DNA of 64,000 bases from Pelecanus crispus (lineage: Eukaryota; Chordata; Aves; Pelecaniformes; Pelecanidae), in contig NC_134653.1 in NCBI RefSeq assembly GCF_030463565.1, positions 31,557,150-31,621,149 of the forward strand. Reading direction: 5' to 3'. The translations under genes were made by a program, and so were the position numbers. The notes under the pieces are model-generated. The model was given only the letters and a program-made list of their open reading frames with translations, was not told the origin of the DNA and made no database searches. Each line of letters begins with the position of its first letter. The stretch's first letter is position 1. Of this stretch, positions 61,101 through 64,000 are shown in pieces.

Positions 61101-62792
61101 AAATCCTTTATAATAATCAGAGAAAAACCGCTGCCAAATGGTTACTGCCAAGAGACAGCGGAGGAAAGGGCTGCTCCGAGGATGGAGCCACCGAATGGGA
61201 TAAACCAGCATCTCCGGCAGATTCGAGCATCCCCCTTCCATCCATAAACATGCCTTTACTGCGACTTTGATATATCCTTCCCTTAACGACTTTTAAGGGC
61301 AGCGGATAAAGTCGAAAGAAGTGCACAAGCAACCAGCAAATGTTTAATATTCAATAAATGTGTCAATTTTACATACGGAGGCAAATGGGGCTTTATTGAA
61401 GAATTGGTAAACTTCCTCAGAGGAAAGTAAGTGCGTTTTAGCCTTCAAGGGGTCCCCGATGAATAGAAATGGAATGTGATTTGTGATAAAACTCAGCTGC
61501 TCTATAAAAGACGTTAAATAAATGTTGCTGTTTCACTAGGGATATACAGAATTGATTGCATTATAGACTGATTCGAAGATGCACGCTCCCTGCAAGCTAT
61601 CTGCTTGCTCCTGCGCGCTGCGCAGTCCGTTCCCATCGCCTCTATGTTGGCTTCTTAATACCTGCGCAGAATTTTCTGGAAATGCTTTAAAACCACCCTT
61701 GCCCCTGGTTTTGCCCACAATGGCATCCCGAGCATTGGCTGCAGCGGCGCAGAGCCGGATCCATCCCAACCTCGTGGAAACATCGAACCCTCTGGCGCAG
61801 GGTAAGTGCCACCGCAGATCCACCCTGGGCAGCTCGATTCCTCCCAAAACACAATATTCCCCTATTATTTGTATTGATGCGGTTGATAGCACAGAACCGG
61901 AATTACCATTAAATGCAAAAAAACAATGGGGAATGAGAAGCAATTAAGAACATTTTCACCACCGAGACGAAGCCAAGTCCCCGTCCGCCCCGAGCATCCT
62001 CCGCCGGCGCCGGGGGACCTGACCCATCGGAGCGACAAGCGACACCTGGGAAGGGCAAGGCAAACAAACCAATCTCTGACAGACAAATGAGAGGCCAACG
62101 GTACCACCGCGGCGAGCGCAAACTGTGATATAATTGCGCTGCTGCTACATCATCTTTAATCAATACCATCCAGGGCTGCCACTGCGCGCACAGCCCAAAT
62201 CCCAGCCTCCGCCAAGAAACAGCATGTTGTTAAAAAGCCCAATAGCTTTTCCCCCGCTAATAGGTGGCTCGTTCCCTCAACCCTGCTGATTTTTTAAATA
62301 AACCTAAATTCCAATAATTGTTTAATGTTTATTTTTATTTAGCTCTGGTTCACCTACCCTGGCTCTCCATGTCAGAAATTGATATTTTGCTGTGGTGGCT
62401 AGGGAAAAAAAAATTAGGAAACTATTGGTTACGTCTCATCATAGTTAGACCATGCTGTAATTGCAGCTCAGGGTGGCCTCCAGCCCACTGGAGGAATGGC
62501 TCTACTCCCCCTAAATTTGGATTTGCTCCAGTTTTCCGGGTACCAGCTTGCCCCAGAACCCTTGGGGAAGGGCTCCCGGCACACCAGAGCTTTCCCACAA
62601 GCATGGGATTTTTTCCCCCTGCCCAACAAAAGCCTGGGTTTAAGTCCAAAAGAGATGCTCTCACTTTCCGGGTGGATTCATCCCTTTAAAACCCACCGCT
62701 GCCGCAGGTCACTGCCGCTACCTTCCCGCCTCCCCCTGAGCAGGGTTGAAGGTGGTTCTGGAAAAGTACAGGAAAGCTACAACCAATTCTTC

Positions 62793-63000
62793 TAGGAGAT
62801 CCATCACGTCAGATTAGCAACTTAGTTTCTTATTAGCTATTTTCCATCCTATCATATTAATATTTGTTTTCACTAATACAATGCAGGAGTCTTATCATAT
62901 TAGCAACTTTCACATCACATTAGTGAAAACAAATACAATACAATACTAATATGACATGATCTGATGGGAAATTGCTAATACAGTAAGACTCTCCTACCAT
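62793..63000. repeat. imperfect AT-rich inverted repeat (foldback)
   Basis: A left arm (about 62793-62880, with CATATTAATATTTGTTTTCA and CTAATAC) is matched in reverse complement by a right arm (about 62918-62998). The strongest part is TATTTGTTTTCACTAAT against ATTAGTGAAAACAAATA. The outer parts also pair (TAGGAG..AGATTAGCAA with TTGCTAAT..CTCCTA). The loop contains a further copy of the outer motif (GGAGTCTTATCATATTAGCA). It may be a remnant of a foldback/MITE-type element or a locally made palindrome. Confidence 0.7.
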
Positions 63001-64000
63001 ATTAGTACAGAAACATCGTGTGTCCCAGTTACGGCTCTCTCTGAACTGGGTAAATACCCAGTATTTCCAAAACCAGCCGCGTTCATCATGTCTGAAGGTG
63101 CACGCGTGGGACAGGGGGATGTGCAGGGTCGGGCACCGAGGACCCCGCTCTGCCCCCGTCGTACAGATGACCTGCAGTGGATGCATTAAATTGCCGGGAA
63201 AATTCCTTATTCAGAAGTAAATCAGTGAAATTTGGGTGTCCCCTCACCGTGCAACCAGCTCACTGGGACAGGGTCCCCTGGCCGTGGCAGTGGACGGAGA
63301 GCCAGCCGCCGCAGCCCAGGGACACCCCACAGCTCTGGGTCTGCCCCCACATCATGGTCTGAAAACTCACACAAGCAATAATGATTTGAAAGAGGAATTA
63401 AATTAAACCAACTAGCCAGTTGTGTAGTTTCGACGTTAGCAGCTGCCTCCCCCCAAGCCCCCGCCGCTCCCCGGCACAAACCCGGGGCAGTGCCGGTGGG
63501 AGCAGCTGCAGAGCTGGGCACCATCCCGAGGAGCAAGAGACTCCGCAGCCAGTTTGCAGCAGCAACCGGCGTGGGGATCACATCCGAGACGCCAAAGGGG
63601 GAACGTCCCCAGGCAGAAATGCCACGAGGAGGAGGAAGAAATCCAGAGCGTACGCTGAGGAGGAAGGCTGGACCACAGGAGGTCCCAGACAGTGTCCTGG
63701 TCCCCGAGACGGGGGTGCTCCCCTGGACCTCGGGGAGTTCAAGCTCAGCACCAGCCCAGGAATGAGATACGATGCATGCATTAGAAAAAGCAAACATCTT
63801 AAAATACCGGCTCCGTCAGGCAGCCCCCTCCATCCGGGGCAGACGGCCCCGGAAGGGACGCTCACCCTCCCATGCCAGCTTTATTTCCCCCTCGCCTCCA
63901 GCACCTGGAACCATTTTCCTGCTCTTCTGCTTCAGTTCTCCCGCAGGTCCCACCTAACATCTCCTGACCCCTGGCCGCGAGCTTCGAGCTGAAAAGCAGA

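Larger units (their letters stand above)
52162..64000 (-). other. CUX2: CUX2 intron 1 (partial), no exon found
   Basis: Nearly 12 kb contain no recognisable exon; I looked for MFQYWKRFDL codons on the minus strand without success. The DNA alternates between GC-rich unique sequence and AT-rich blocks rich in TAAT/ATTA (about 52.25-52.70, 55.60-55.95, 58.02-58.75, 58.90-59.30, 60.62-61.10 and 61.84-62.40 kb). Simple repeats are few, and an inverted repeat lies at about 62.8-63.0 kb. Confidence 0.7.

Noticed and set aside
63040-63110. Minus-strand WFWKYWVF as CUX2 exon 1 (MFQYWKRF)
   Set aside because: The similarity is only in aromatic residues; the frame lacks the MAANVGS start and has no CpG-rich promoter context.

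Overview
This window looks like a piece of a bird, or another compact and GC-rich vertebrate, nuclear genome. The evidence is interrupted genes with GT-AG introns, CpG islands, vertebrate developmental and signalling genes, many mono- and dinucleotide runs and GC-rich minisatellites, and no Alu/L1-like or bacterial features. Three genes are recognisable by protein sequence: SH2B3 (LNK) on the minus strand, PHETA1 (FAM109A/Ses1) on the plus strand, and CUX2 on the minus strand. Their order and relative orientation match the SH2B3-PHETA1-CUX2 block known from human 12q24.

Layout. 1-7,296 is an SH2B3 intron holding simple repeats and one possible regulatory block. 7,297-8,085 is the large first coding exon of SH2B3; its PH remainder and its SH2 domain lie beyond the left edge. 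8,086-15,038 is SH2B3 intron 1, and 15,039 to about 15,250 is the likely SH2B3 first exon inside a CpG island. About 15.3-20.1 kb is intergenic, with a CA microsatellite and a 41-bp tandem repeat. PHETA1 runs from a CpG-island promoter near 20.2-20.6 kb, through an inferred non-coding exon, to a single coding exon at 21,464-22,243. PHETA1 and CUX2 meet tail to tail, with candidate poly(A) signals on the two strands only about 60 bp apart near 24.45 kb.

CUX2 fills 26,842-52,161 and beyond. I could place 20 coding exons by splice sites, unbroken phase and family similarity. They join into an open frame of 4,221 nt (1,406 residues plus stop) covering the coiled-coil region, three CUT repeats, the homeodomain and the conserved C-terminus. 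The first exon lies past the right edge. A short exon expected between 43.5 and 52.0 kb was not found. The 3' exons are packed into 12 kb, while the 5' part has long introns (4.9 kb, 8.5 kb and more than 11.8 kb). Those long introns alternate GC-rich low-complexity DNA with AT-rich, TAAT-containing blocks that look like developmental enhancers.

How the genes relate: SH2B3 is a cytokine-receptor signalling adaptor, PHETA1 an endosomal recycling adaptor, and CUX2 a neuronal transcription factor. They share a syntenic block, not a pathway. No new gene system was found. The items most worth a second look are an upstream ORF in SH2B3 whose stop overlaps the start codon, a GC-AG intron and a tandem splice donor in CUX2, the missing CUX2 exon, the abutting poly(A) signals, and an AT-rich hairpin of about 200 bp near 62.9 kb.
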